Shown: positions 55,168 to 64,000 of the stretch, piece by piece
Position numbering within the stretch: the first letter of the stretch is position 1
How the letters are laid out: each line of letters starts with the position of its first letter
Assembly: GCA_946894095.1 (NCBI GenBank)
Contig: OX335643.1
Span: forward strand, 5,629,036 to 5,693,035
Length of the DNA: 64,000 bases
Direction: 5' to 3'
DNA from: Incurvaria masculella
Lineage: Eukaryota > Arthropoda > Insecta > Lepidoptera > Incurvariidae
Notes under the pieces: model-generated
Database searches by the model: none
What the model was told of the DNA's origin: nothing
What the model saw: only the letters and a program-made list of their open reading frames with translations
Made by a program: the position numbers and the translations under genes

Positions 55168-55330
55168 TAAGGGCCGAGTGCACGAAATCTAAATCAACGT
55201 CAACGTGCGATTAAACACGTCATTTTGTATGGACAGTATAGAAGAAACTCCATGCGGTTCACTAAAAGTGACGTGTTTGAACATTGTTTATATCAGCCGT
55301 CTCTTCGTGCGATCGGAGCTACCTGAGCTA
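55168..55330 (-). mobile_element. Small inverted-repeat element, family D, copy 3
   Basis: TAAGGGCCGAGTGCACGAAA at the left and TTCGTGCGATCGGAGCTACC at the right are imperfect inverted repeats; same interior as the copy at 46147-46311. Confidence 0.65.
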
Positions 55331-55634
55331 AGTGGTCGCGTTAGCTAGATTAGCTACACAAAATAAATGTTTTGCAGAAGAATACATTGATTGTCTGGAC
55401 AAATTGATACCTATTTATTATACAACAATGACCAGTCGGTTTTTTATTAAATACATAATATTCTTAAAATTATATCTGTAACCTAAATCGTTTATCACAA
55501 CGAAATACAATCAACGATTTGTTCACTTTTGGTATTAAAAATGAAGTGACTGATACTTTCATGCTGCGTTATTTATGTTTACCATTGACTATTTACGTTG
55601 TCTTTTTTTTTAAACGGTAACTACTTTCTCTAAC

Positions 55635-56250
55635 TTATCTAGGTGACGCAAGAACTTGGTGCAGGCAAACCGACACATTTAACACTGGACTGGAGCAGTG
55701 GCAACAAAAAAAGTGAAGCACGAAGCGCGAGTGACGCATCTCCGTTTCAGCTTGGGGTAAAATGCTTACATGCCGTTCTCCTCTACAGATCGCATTTCTC
55801 AACCGATTCTCGTGAAATTTGGCAGGCTTGATAATTATATGGATTTTTGAAGTGAAAACTTCTTTAGCGGCGCTGAGCACTTTTTGTTGGATGGGTAAAA
55901 ACTTCCAAACTCGCGTCAGGGTCACGTGATGCTGATCGAAAAAGCGTAAGATTGAAGTGAAAACTTCTTTAGCGGCGCTGAGCACTTTTTGTTCCGCACC
56001 CGCCCCCGTCGGACCGCCCGCCCCGCCCCCGGCCCCGCTCCCGCTACCGCCCCCGGCCCCGCTCCCCTTGGTGTGAAGTAGCGCTACTGGCATCGTTTTC
56101 GCAGCCCCGTGAAAGTTCTTAAGCCCATGGGCACAATATCTTTATAAATTGTAGCCTATGTGTTATTCTGATGTATAAGCTATATTATTGTAAAGTTTCA
56201 TTAGAATCCATTCAGTAGTTTTTACGTGAAAGAGTAACAAACATCCATCG
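55635..56250 (-). repeat. Composite dispersed repeat with GC-rich simple repeat
   Basis: A 152-codon minus-strand frame (56093-55635) begins MPVALLHTKGSGAGGGSG and contains QKVLSAAKEVFTS twice, 104 bases apart. The glycine-rich part comes from a simple CCGCCCCCGGCCCCGCTCCC repeat at about 55998-56065. Flanking sequence (TCCATTCAGTAGTTTTTACG, TGAAAGAGTAACAAACATCC; AATTTCACGAGAATCGG on the minus strand) is of a kind I know from lepidopteran dispersed repeats. I therefore take it as repeat, not gene, though a short coding exon cannot be ruled out. Confidence 0.55.
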
Positions 56251-57004
56251 ATTCGAATCAAAACTGTTTGTTTCTTACTTCAGCTATCATAAACCGATTG
56301 TATCAGTTTTAGAAATTTGCGATGATGATTCTGGTAATAACGATGGTGAAAAAGTCGTCGAAATTATGGATGAAAGTTGATTTTTCTAAGAGATAAAAAT
56401 TAATGTAATATATAAATAAATAACGATATAATATTATGAATAATAACATGTAAATTGTCATATTTGTGTACGATAGCGCAATAAATAAACATTGTATTCT
56501 ACCTCATAAATGATAGTATTTTTGTACTTATAATTAAACACAACGTTAATACTAAAGTTTTCACTTCTGCCGGCACTCCCGGAGTGCTACTTTTTTTTGT
56601 CGATAAGTTTTGGTTTTTCAAAATTGCGGAGCTATATAGAAAAATGTTTAAGAATAACACAAAACGTATACTTTGTGCAAAGACCGGCGTTAGGTAGTTA
56701 ATACAGCGAGAACAATACAAGAAAAATAATAACATTAAAGATTTTGTTTGAAGGTGTACAGTTTTTTTTTTTCATTTCTGAAGAAAGACTCGTGACGTCG
56801 ACAGCTTAGAGAGTCACTCGTGATAAAGTAATTTCATAAAGAACATTTCATATGATTTAAGTTCGCAGACCCTCTTCGTGCCGCCCGGCGCCGGGCCATC
56901 CGCAGGGTGAGCATAAAAATGTTGCAGCTTGCGACTCACGATTGCAGGAACTCTGTTTCAGTTTGAGTTTTATTTTCGCTAAACTGTTTCAGAAAGGAGC
57001 GGTG
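56251..57004. other. Intergenic, no gene recognised
   Basis: AT-rich DNA without domains, RNA genes or element ends that could be supported. Confidence 0.35.
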
Positions 57005-57016
57005 GCACAGCGACCT

Positions 57017-57430
57017 CCCTGGCAAATTTTATTTATGAGTTTTCAGATGAAAGATGTACTCCATGATGCAGTAAGAATAAGGTTAAGAGGAAAAGAAGAG
57101 CTTTTGTTTCTCTTCAAACTAATTTTAATATCATTGACCAACACAAAGTAAGAAACGAAATATAAAAGATTATATTTTTTGTGATATTATCTTTCCCACA
57201 ATTTCTTTCGATTAGCATCAATACAATTTATTTTCAGAATAACATGGAGAAAATTGAGTAATTTTAATTACTTAGATAGAGTAAATGAAAGGTTGAAATC
57301 TATTTTGTTTTATTATGTATGGTATCTGACATCTTTTAATCAATGCTTTTGACAGATCTTTTAAGGAAGTTCCCTTAGACGCCACCTGTCGTGATAAATA
57401 GGCAGTTTTCTTCCCCATTGCAACCCGTTG
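57017..57430 (+). repeat. Dispersed repeat family G, uninterrupted copy
   Basis: GATGAAAGATGTACTCCATG, ATGCAGTAAGAATAAGG, AGAAGAGCTTTTGTTTC, CAACACAAAG, GTATCTGACAT and GTGATAAATAGGCAGTTTTC follow the order of the mariner-interrupted copy at 33079-34745. It gives the empty site for that mariner. Confidence 0.65.
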
Positions 57431-57718
57431 CAAGTTTGAGTGTATATACTCCACACACTCAAAATCGTTGCAATTTATTGGGTGCTCGCGTTGCGGCTCA
57501 CCAAAACAGATTTGACATTCCTCATCGATGCAAATTGGAAACATATATACTAGGGCATTTTTAACAGTCGTTGAAAACGAAAAGAAACGCTGATGTGTGA
57601 ACCAACGATCAAAAAAATTATTTAAACATTTGATGATGATTTTTGCTTGATGGCCTCTGTCTACTGTTGTGTAGACAATTTTGCCAGTGTCGTGTTGTTG
57701 GGTGACTTTTGGTGTCAC
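57272..57718 (-). CDS. Unidentified 148-residue open frame
   Basis: Not recognised. The frame begins MTPKVTQQHDTGKIVYTTVD, has a central CIDEECQICFG (C-x4-C-x2-C) and later C and H residues (HPINCNDFECVEY) that might bind metal, and ends QNRFQPFIYSI. Its 3' third overlaps the family G repeat, and a shorter matching piece occurs near 34690-34745, so it is probably a relic of an unknown mobile element. It may be an exon with wrong borders. No conserved neighbours support a host gene. Confidence 0.3.
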   Translation of the reverse strand: MTPKVTQQHDTGKIVYTTVDRGHQAKIIIKCLNNFFDRWFTHQRFFSFSTTVKNALVYMFPICIDEECQICFGEPQREHPINCNDFECVEYIHSNLQRVAMGKKTAYLSRQVASKGTSLKDLSKALIKRCQIPYIIKQNRFQPFIYSI

Positions 57719-57913
57719 CCTATTTTAACTCTGCCAATTACTGTGGAGATTCATGTAGGAGTGGTCAATTTATTAAAAAACTTTGCGTGAACAAATTTTA
57801 CCTATCTGAGTTTCGTATGTGCTATTAGTAGGGAATAAGAGGGATGTAATAACGACTCCTGGGGAACAAAGAAAAAATACATGGTTAGTCTCAAAAAAGG
57901 GGGGAACTAAAAA

Positions 57914-60900
57914 TTACAGCTTAATGTTATTGTTTTTGATAAAATAGGACAACACTTTTAGGTAGGATGGATGAGAAAGGGTTAGAAGGCAGCTTATATT
58001 GGTAGGGAGAGGGATTTTAAATCTTGGAAGTATTGTGTACAGTGATGGAGTATTTAAAGGGCAGGAGAAGAACATATGGTTTAGGTCTCCCTCCGCGAGC
58101 CCACATTCGCAGAGGGAGGAGTCCCTTACCCGTAGCTTTGCTAACATCACAGGGGTGCAGCAGTGTCCTAAACGCATTCTACAAATTATAGAGGTTTCAC
58201 TCTTCGACATATATTTGTGTTTTGAGAACCATGGCTTGATAGGGATATCAGTTTGCAGTTGAGCATAGTGGCGGCCCCTCTCTTTCTGCGTTCGGGACCA
58301 TACGCGACACCAATCCCTACGTAGCGTGACCTTGGGAAGGGAGAGTAAGTCATTGGGGTATACTATGAATGTCCTTCTGTCTCCGGTCAGTATTGCCTCT
58401 TTAGCTAGGGTGTCGACGAGTTCATTGCCGTCAATGCCTACATGACTCGGTACCCATGCAAGCAGGACTTCAAGGTTTTCTTCAAGGCATCCGACCAGGG
58501 CTTCTTTAATGTTGAGAATAATTTGGGAAATTTTGGCATGAAATGGATATTGATGGAGGGCTTGGAGGCAGCTTAAAGAATCCGTCAGTATAACTGTCTT
58601 GGGAAATTTCTTACTTCTAATAAAGTTGATTGCCTCACAGACAGCAACACATTCACCTGTGAAAACAGATGTCTCCGGTGGGCACTTCAATTTTATATTA
58701 GTCTTGGAGAGCTGATGTATCATGGCTGCCCCTAGGCAACCAACCTCAGATTTTTTCGATGCGTCGGTAAAGATAAGATGCCAGTTGGGCCATCGCTCAG
58801 AGGTTATTGAGTTAAAAATGTGGTTAGCATGTATAGTGTCTTTGTCGATGCCGATACTGAATTCTACAGCTGGCTTAAAAATGAGAGTAAAATATGGGGA
58901 GCTGTAAAGAGGAATAGGGCATGAACGTTGAACGGGGGATCTAATAGATCTAAATCTGTCAAAGCTCTTGACAAGAGCAGGGTAAGTTTTGTATTTCCAG
59001 TAAGGCTTACAGCGACAATATTGGGAGAGGAGGTTTAGTTTAGGAAAGATTGGGTGATTTGATAGTATTGAAGCTCTATATAGGAATCGATCTGCCAGGT
59101 ATTGACGTCGCAAAACGAGTGGGGGTTCTACACATTCTACTTGTAATGCGTTAATTGGAGATGATTTCATAGCCCCTATGATTAATCTCATGCACTTTGA
59201 CTGGATTAGTTCTAGCTTCTGGAGATCTCTTTTATTGCAAGGTTCTAGTAAAAACGTGCCATAATCTAAGTGGCTACGGATAAGCGCATTATATAGTAAT
59301 TTTTGCGAAAATGGGTGAGCACCCCACCAGACCCCTGACAGCGTGCGGAGAATGTTTATATTTTTTTCACATTTCTGGACGGTGTACTCCAGGTGAGCCC
59401 TTCCTGTCATTTTGCTATCAAGAATTACCCCGAGGAACTTAACCTCTTTTTTGGTGGGGACAGGTATGCCATTTATGGATATATCTAATGGGGGAATCAA
59501 CCGACGTCTTGAAAATATCATTATGCTGCTTTTTGTTGGGGAAAGTTCTAGGCCGTGGTCAGTCAGCCACAAATTTAAATTATGCAGACTTTTTTTTAGG
59601 TTGTTAGTGGCGTCTAAGATAGACTTGTCAGTGACATAGACAAGCAGGTCATCAGCATATTGGAGGATTCGTCCAAATGCTGTAACTCCATGTTCTAAGT
59701 CGTGAGTATATATACTATATAGAAGGGGGCTTAAAACAGAGCCCTGGGGTAGACCCCGCCATACTGCTCTGGTAGCTATTATCTCTCCTTGGACTCTTAG
59801 GTGGATTGTGCGTGAGGCTAGAAGGTTAGAAATGAAATTGACTAGCTTATCAGGAATCCTCAGCTTCAGCATTTTCTGCCTGAGGACTGCAAGCAAGACA
59901 TTGTCGTATGCTGCCGACACATCTAGGAAAGCAGCAACAACTGATTCATTTCTGCTCTGTGCTAGTCGTATATCTGTGGTAAAAATGCTGAGGCTATCAA
60001 TTGTGCTACGACCCTTTCTGAAACCAAACTGATTTGGGGCTAGGATTTCTCTGTTCTCAACGATCCAATCTAGACGATTTTTTATTAGTTGTTCTGTGAT
60101 TTTCGCAAGGACTGAGGATAGGGCAATTGGTCGGTAGGAAGAGGGGTCATTAGGATCTTTGTTAGGCTTGGGGATTGGAATTATAATTTGGGATTTCCAT
60201 GTTGTGGGTATATGGCTGTTATCGAAAGCAATATTAATAATGTTTAAAAAATATTGTAGCGTTTTAGGCTGGGCCTTGCAGATAAATGAATAGGGAATGC
60301 CATCAATTCCTGGAGCTGAGTCTTTTACATGATCTAGGACATATTGGAGTTCTAAAAGGGAGAAAGGGGCTTCCATTGGATCAGTATAGGAGCTAGGGGT
60401 AAACAATTGTGGAATCTCTTGAGCCTGAGGGGCTGATGGGGGTGCTAATTTATCTAAAAAGTGGGCAATCCATGCTGGCGATTCTGCCTTTTGGGTATTA
60501 CAATCTGTAAAGGCCGACCTATACCTCTTAATGTTTCTCCAAACCAAAGATGATTTCGTATCCGGTGAAATGGAACAGCAGAACCGGTGCCAACCTTCAC
60601 GCTTTTTTTTACGTAACTTGCGTTTAGCACGTGCTTCATTTCTACGAAAGGTTATAAAATTATTCATAGACATATCCGAGCAATATTGTTGTTCTGCCTC
60701 ATTTCTCGCTTTAACGACCTGTGTACATTCGTTGTTCCACCAGGGAGGTGATGCCAATTTCTTAGCTGATGAGTTTTTAAGTGGTATGGTCTCATCTGCT
60801 GCATTGGTAAGTATGTTAACAAAATTAACATAGCAATCGTCTAGGTTATTCAGGGATATGTCTGCAAGAACTGTCACCTTAATTTCTACTGCACTGCTAA

Positions 60901-61412
60901 ATGAGTGCCAGTCGGCATTACATGTTCTATATTTCAGAAGGGGTGTTGTATCCTGCCTAGGCAGGGTCCTAAGAGGGAGGGTGATTAATATTGGGAGATG
61001 ATCACTACCACGGGAGAGGTGGGATATGTTCCAAGTTAATAGAGAGGATAAGCTAGTGGAACATAGTGTCAGATCCACGGCACTATGCCCTTGGTGTGGA
61101 GAAACTCTACGAGTGGGTGAGCCATCATTTAGGATGCAAATATTTTGCTGGTCTATTATGTCCACCAATCTGGTTCCAAAGGAGTCTCGATGGGTCGAGC
61201 CCCAAAGGGGGTGGTGACAATTAAAATCACCCAAAATTACAAAGGGAGGAGTTAAACTATTGAAAATTGCTCTAAGCTCAGGGATAATAGAGGTCAGGGG
61301 GTGGGGGATATATACACACAGATATGAGATGTCCTTCGTCCGTATGGCCACAGCATTAAAGTTGTTGCTATGCGGAGGAAGGTGTACTTGACAGTGTGGG
61401 ATAAAATTAATA
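57914..61412 (-). CDS. LINE ORF2: endonuclease (part), reverse transcriptase, RNase H
   Basis: A continuous frame of 1145 codons from an internal Met at 61351, open up to the mariner boundary at 61412. Residue numbers count from that Met. Apurinic-type endonuclease motifs LGDFNCHHPLWGS (about 38-50) and GSDHLPI (about 115); reverse transcriptase with IPKPNKDPNDPSSYRPIAL, GFRKGRST, LPQGSVLSPLLY (about 535) and the catalytic YADD (about 563); RNase H with FTDAS (about 863), LTDSLSCLQAL and WVPSHVGIDGNE (about 973); terminal CECGLAEGDLNHMFFSC (about 1087). These activities nick the target and copy the RNA into it. No stop is seen in this part, so decay is recent or slight; the N-terminus is cut off by mariner. 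Confidence 0.92.
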
Positions 61413-62691
61413 GGTCGGGGAAAAATTCTTTTCGCATTATAGTATGTATGAACTTGTAATAAAATCTCTTTGGCTATACTATTTGTATCTGGCTGGTTTT
61501 GGTATCATTGAAAGTTTAAATTTTAAAGAACATAATTCCAAATTCAAATTAGGAAAATGTGTGATTCTCATTTGTTTTTCGTACTGTCAAAATGAGTGAA
61601 TCTAATGAAGAAATTCGATACATTTTAAAATTTTACTACAAAAAAGGTAAAAATGCAACGCAAGCCGCGAAAAAAATTTGCGATGTTTATGGACCTAGTG
61701 CAGTGTCTGTGAGAGTAGCACAAATTTGGTTTAAGCGTTTTCAATCCGGAAATTTTGATGTCAAAGATGCACGTCGCTCTGGTCGCCCTATTACGGATAA
61801 AATGGATGCCATTTTTGAAAAAGTGGAGCAAGATCGGCATATCAGTAGTTACGACGTAGCTGAAGAACTAGGAATTGACCACAAAACAGTTTTGGCGCAT
61901 TTGAAAAAAACTGGGTACACAAAAAAGCTCGATATTTGGGTACCTCACGAGCTCACTGAAAGAAACTTAATGAACCGTGTACTCATTTGTGATTCTTTAT
62001 TACGACGTAATGAAACCGAACCATTTTTGAAGAAGCTGATAACTGGTGATGAAAAGTGGATCACGTACGACAAGAACGTGCGAAAAAGGTCGTGGTCAAA
62101 GGCCGGTCAAGCTTCACAGACTGTGGCGAAACCCGGGTTAACTCGCAACAAGGTGATGCTGTGTGTGTGGTGGGATTGGAAGGGCATTATTCATTATGAG
62201 CTGTTACCACCAGGCAGGACCATCGATTCTGAACTCTACTGCGAACAACTGATGAGATTAAAGCAAGAAGTTGAGAGAAAGCGGCCGGAATTAATCAACA
62301 GAAGGGGTGTGGTTTTTCATCACGATAACGCTAGACCTCACACATCTTTAGCCACTCAGCAAAAACTAAGAGAGTTTGGCTGGGAGGTTTTAATGCATCC
62401 GCCGTATAGTCCTGACCTTGCACCTTCAGATTTCCACCTGTTTAGGTCTCTTCAGAATTCTTTAGGCAGTGTCAGGTTAACATCACGAGAGGACTGCCAA
62501 AACCACTTGTCGCGGTATATTGATCAGAAGTCCCAATATTTCTATAGCAATGGGATCATGTCCCTACCTACAAGATGGCAAAAAGTTATCGAACAAAATG
62601 GTACCTACATACTTTAGTTAAATGTAAATAAACCATATTAAAAAATGTTTTGAATTTTCTTAAAAAATGCGAAGAAACTTTTTCCCCAACC
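61413..62691 (+). mobile_element. mariner element, copy 2, apparently complete
   Basis: The 1279-bp element has inverted terminal repeats GGTCGGGGAAAAATTCTTTT and, reversed from the right, GGTTGGGGAAAAAGTTTCTT. It is flanked by TA at 61411-61412 and 62692-62693, the mariner target duplication. It lies opposite to the LINE it interrupts. Confidence 0.96.
61592..62617 (+). CDS. mariner transposase, intact open frame
   Basis: The 341-residue frame is close to the usual length for mariner (about 340-350). The N-terminal half has two helix-turn-helix DNA-binding regions (AAKKICDVYG to VWFKRFQSG-like RVAQIWFKRFQSG; DVAEELGIDHKTVLAHL) and the linker motif WVPHELTE at 117-123. The catalytic triad is DD34D: D153 in GDEKW, D245 in HHDNARPH and D280 in YSPDLAPSD. 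It cuts at the terminal repeats and inserts at TA. Motifs recall the cecropia/Hsmar1-type subfamily, which I cannot confirm. All catalytic residues are present, so activity is possible. A frameshifted near-twin is at 33348-34369. Confidence 0.95.
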   Translation: MSESNEEIRYILKFYYKKGKNATQAAKKICDVYGPSAVSVRVAQIWFKRFQSGNFDVKDARRSGRPITDKMDAIFEKVEQDRHISSYDVAEELGIDHKTVLAHLKKTGYTKKLDIWVPHELTERNLMNRVLICDSLLRRNETEPFLKKLITGDEKWITYDKNVRKRSWSKAGQASQTVAKPGLTRNKVMLCVWWDWKGIIHYELLPPGRTIDSELYCEQLMRLKQEVERKRPELINRRGVVFHHDNARPHTSLATQQKLREFGWEVLMHPPYSPDLAPSDFHLFRSLQNSLGSVRLTSREDCQNHLSRYIDQKSQYFYSNGIMSLPTRWQKVIEQNGTYIL

Positions 62692-62693
62692 TA

Positions 62694-62904
62694 TATTAAT
62701 AAAAAGGGCGCAACCGCCCCAGCCATCATCTCTGTCATCCCGGATACAGTTGTATCCTGTCATTCTGAAAATAGATGCTGGCTTAAGCCATGTCTCCGTG
62801 ATTGCAGCGATGATGGGTTTATGTTTATTAAACAGGGATATTAGTTCTGGTTTCTTATCTCGGATGCTTCGTGAGTTCCACTGGATCATTGTTGAGGTGT
62901 CCAT
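62694..62904 (-). CDS. LINE ORF2 N-terminal part (endonuclease start)
   Basis: The frame starts MDTSTMIQWNSRSIRDKKPE and contains ITETWL, giving the Asn and Glu of the endonuclease active site, and continues to GGCALFIN at the mariner boundary. Its start overlaps the ORF1 stop by about 50 bases. By position modulo three this part and the 61412-57914 part are in different frames even after removing the 1279-bp element and one TA, so a further small indel exists, probably an 8-base surplus TATATTAA at the junction. Confidence 0.85.
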
Positions 62905-64000
62905 TATTTAAAAGTTGTGTTAGTTTTTTGAGGTGAGAGGCAACGTTGGTCGGTAATGAAGGTTGTGAAGAGATTAAGGAAATCAGGGTCAAAAGTAATG
63001 TCTCGAGGGCTGGACTTTCAAAGAAAGTGTTATGGTTGTCATTTTGGGTTTGCAATGCACACCCATTTTGGGGAGTGGGAAAATTAAATTGTTTTATTAT
63101 GCTGTTATGGGCATATTTATCGTAGCTCGGTGATAGAGGTGCATGTGATTTGGGTTTGAGGAACACGGTTTTGCGGGAGGATGTTACAACAGGGTTCTTA
63201 CCTAAAGAATTGCTAAGGGCTTCAGAATACGACCTTCGTGGTGGACCGGTTTTTTTGGAGGCCTCTGCATATGAAATTGATTCATCTGTCATTAACGTCT
63301 TGATAGCAAGCTGTCTGGCGTGCTCTGTGCACGTCTTGCTGATCGCAGTGTGGTTTCCAGAGCATGACAAACAGGTCACTTCTACCTCTTTGCAGGTCTC
63401 CCCAGTATGTGATTCCCCACACTTATAGCACCGAGGTTTGGATCTACATTGATCTTTCGTATGACCAAATCGGCAGCAGTGGTGACATTGGATAAATATA
63501 TTTTTCAATAGGTATAGAGTTGTGACAACAAAATACTCTGTCAGGTAGAACCTGGCCATCAAACGTGAGAACCACAGTTTGGGAAGGTTTCCAGGTGGTG
63601 ACACCTTCAATAACCGATCTGAAATTAAGACGCCTGGTTTTAATAACCTTTCCGCAACCGTTTGGTACGTCGACGTACTGAACAATCTCCTCTGGTGTCC
63701 AATCAGCAGGTATTTGCCGGACCAGCCCCATTCTGGTTACGTTGTACGATCCAATTGTGTGTAGAGCTGCCTACCAATTTGGGAAAAGGGGCGTGAGCTT
63801 TGGTTGGTCAAAGGGGTGAGTTGGGTAAGAGGGGTGGTCTGGGTTGGTAAGATGTCCTGTGAATGAGTAATGTTGACTGTACTTTTTTTTAATGCAATTA
63901 TCTTTTTAGGATTTTGGTCCACTTTAGAAGTGGTTAGTTGAGTTTTACGCCTAGGAGGTATAAAGCCCTGGTCGGTATCATCATCGAAATGAGAACTAGT
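62855..64000 (-). pseudogene. LINE ORF1 (gag-like), frameshifted and cut by the window edge
   Basis: The N-terminal part enters at the window edge (DDDTDQGFIPPRRKTQLT), runs to about 63740, then continues in a second frame (VTRMGLVRQIPADWTPEEIV to VVLTFDGQVLPDRVF) and in a third from about 63500. The third frame holds three zinc knuckles: CHHCCRFGHTKDQC, CYKCGESHTGETC and CLSCSGNHTAISKTC. These bind the element's RNA in the particle. It ends DPVELTKHPR at 62855. At least two frameshifts are needed, so this copy cannot make full ORF1. Confidence 0.88.

Larger units (their letters stand above)
57750..64000 (-). mobile_element. RNase H-bearing LINE, interrupted by mariner and continuing past the window
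   Basis: Read on the minus strand: ORF1 (from beyond 64000 to 62855), ORF2 start (62904), endonuclease, mariner insertion (62691-61413), then the rest of endonuclease, reverse transcriptase, RNase H and terminal zinc motif to the stop at 57914. ORF1 and ORF2 overlap by about 50 bases. The 3' end is approximate; no clear tail or target duplication was identified. The order and domains place it with the I/Jockey-like superfamily members that carry RNase H. Confidence 0.88.

Noticed and set aside
58722..62904. Plus-strand frames of 60-100 codons across the LINE
   Set aside because: Antisense shadows of ORF2, which is open with clear endonuclease, reverse transcriptase and RNase H motifs.

Overview
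The window looks like nuclear DNA of a lepidopteran insect (moth or butterfly). The reasons are intron-containing insect-type genes, (CCTAA)n repeats matching the insect telomere motif, and many copies of a short repeat ending in a CCGGCCAAGTGCGAGTCGG-type sequence that I know as common in Lepidoptera. Species cannot be read from the sequence. Everything below comes from reading the sequence by eye; no search was run.

Three host genes are visible. (1) Plus strand, 2761-14733: the last eight coding exons of a CD36-family class B scavenger receptor. The exon with the start codon and first membrane segment was not found. (2) Minus strand, 37582-27755: a six-exon gene for a 1063-residue ankyrin-repeat protein resembling nuclear I-kappa-B-like factors, convergent with gene 1. 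(3) Minus strand, 51254-47425: a four-exon gene for a 351-residue protein with an N-terminal THAP zinc finger and a C2H2 finger. All exon phases join without a break in the three models.

The rest is mobile and repetitive DNA. 57.7-64.0 kb holds an RNase H-bearing LINE on the minus strand, interrupted in its endonuclease region by a mariner element with an open 341-residue transposase. A second, frameshifted mariner lies at 33.2-34.4 kb inside another repeat. A 5'-truncated LINE with an 11-bp target duplication sits in 52.8-53.8 kb. There are four TTAA-flanked elements of one family (three clustered at 41.4-43.2 kb), one further TTAA element, a long foldback element with 8-bp target duplications, several other foldback elements, tRNA-like SINE pieces and at least six dispersed repeat families.

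The most unusual pattern concerns exons. In three different exons, on both strands, the 3' part of the exon plus its splice donor plus about 25-45 bases of intron has been copied in tandem just downstream (units of 163, 162 and 132 bp). In two cases read-through meets a stop at once. In the third (ankyrin exon 5) the extra unit stays in frame and would add 44 residues of ankyrin-like sequence. The scavenger receptor gene also has a 13-copy, 81-bp minisatellite running directly into a splice acceptor and a fragment of one exon copied upstream. These may be real evolutionary novelties or assembly or duplication noise; long reads and RNA-seq would decide.
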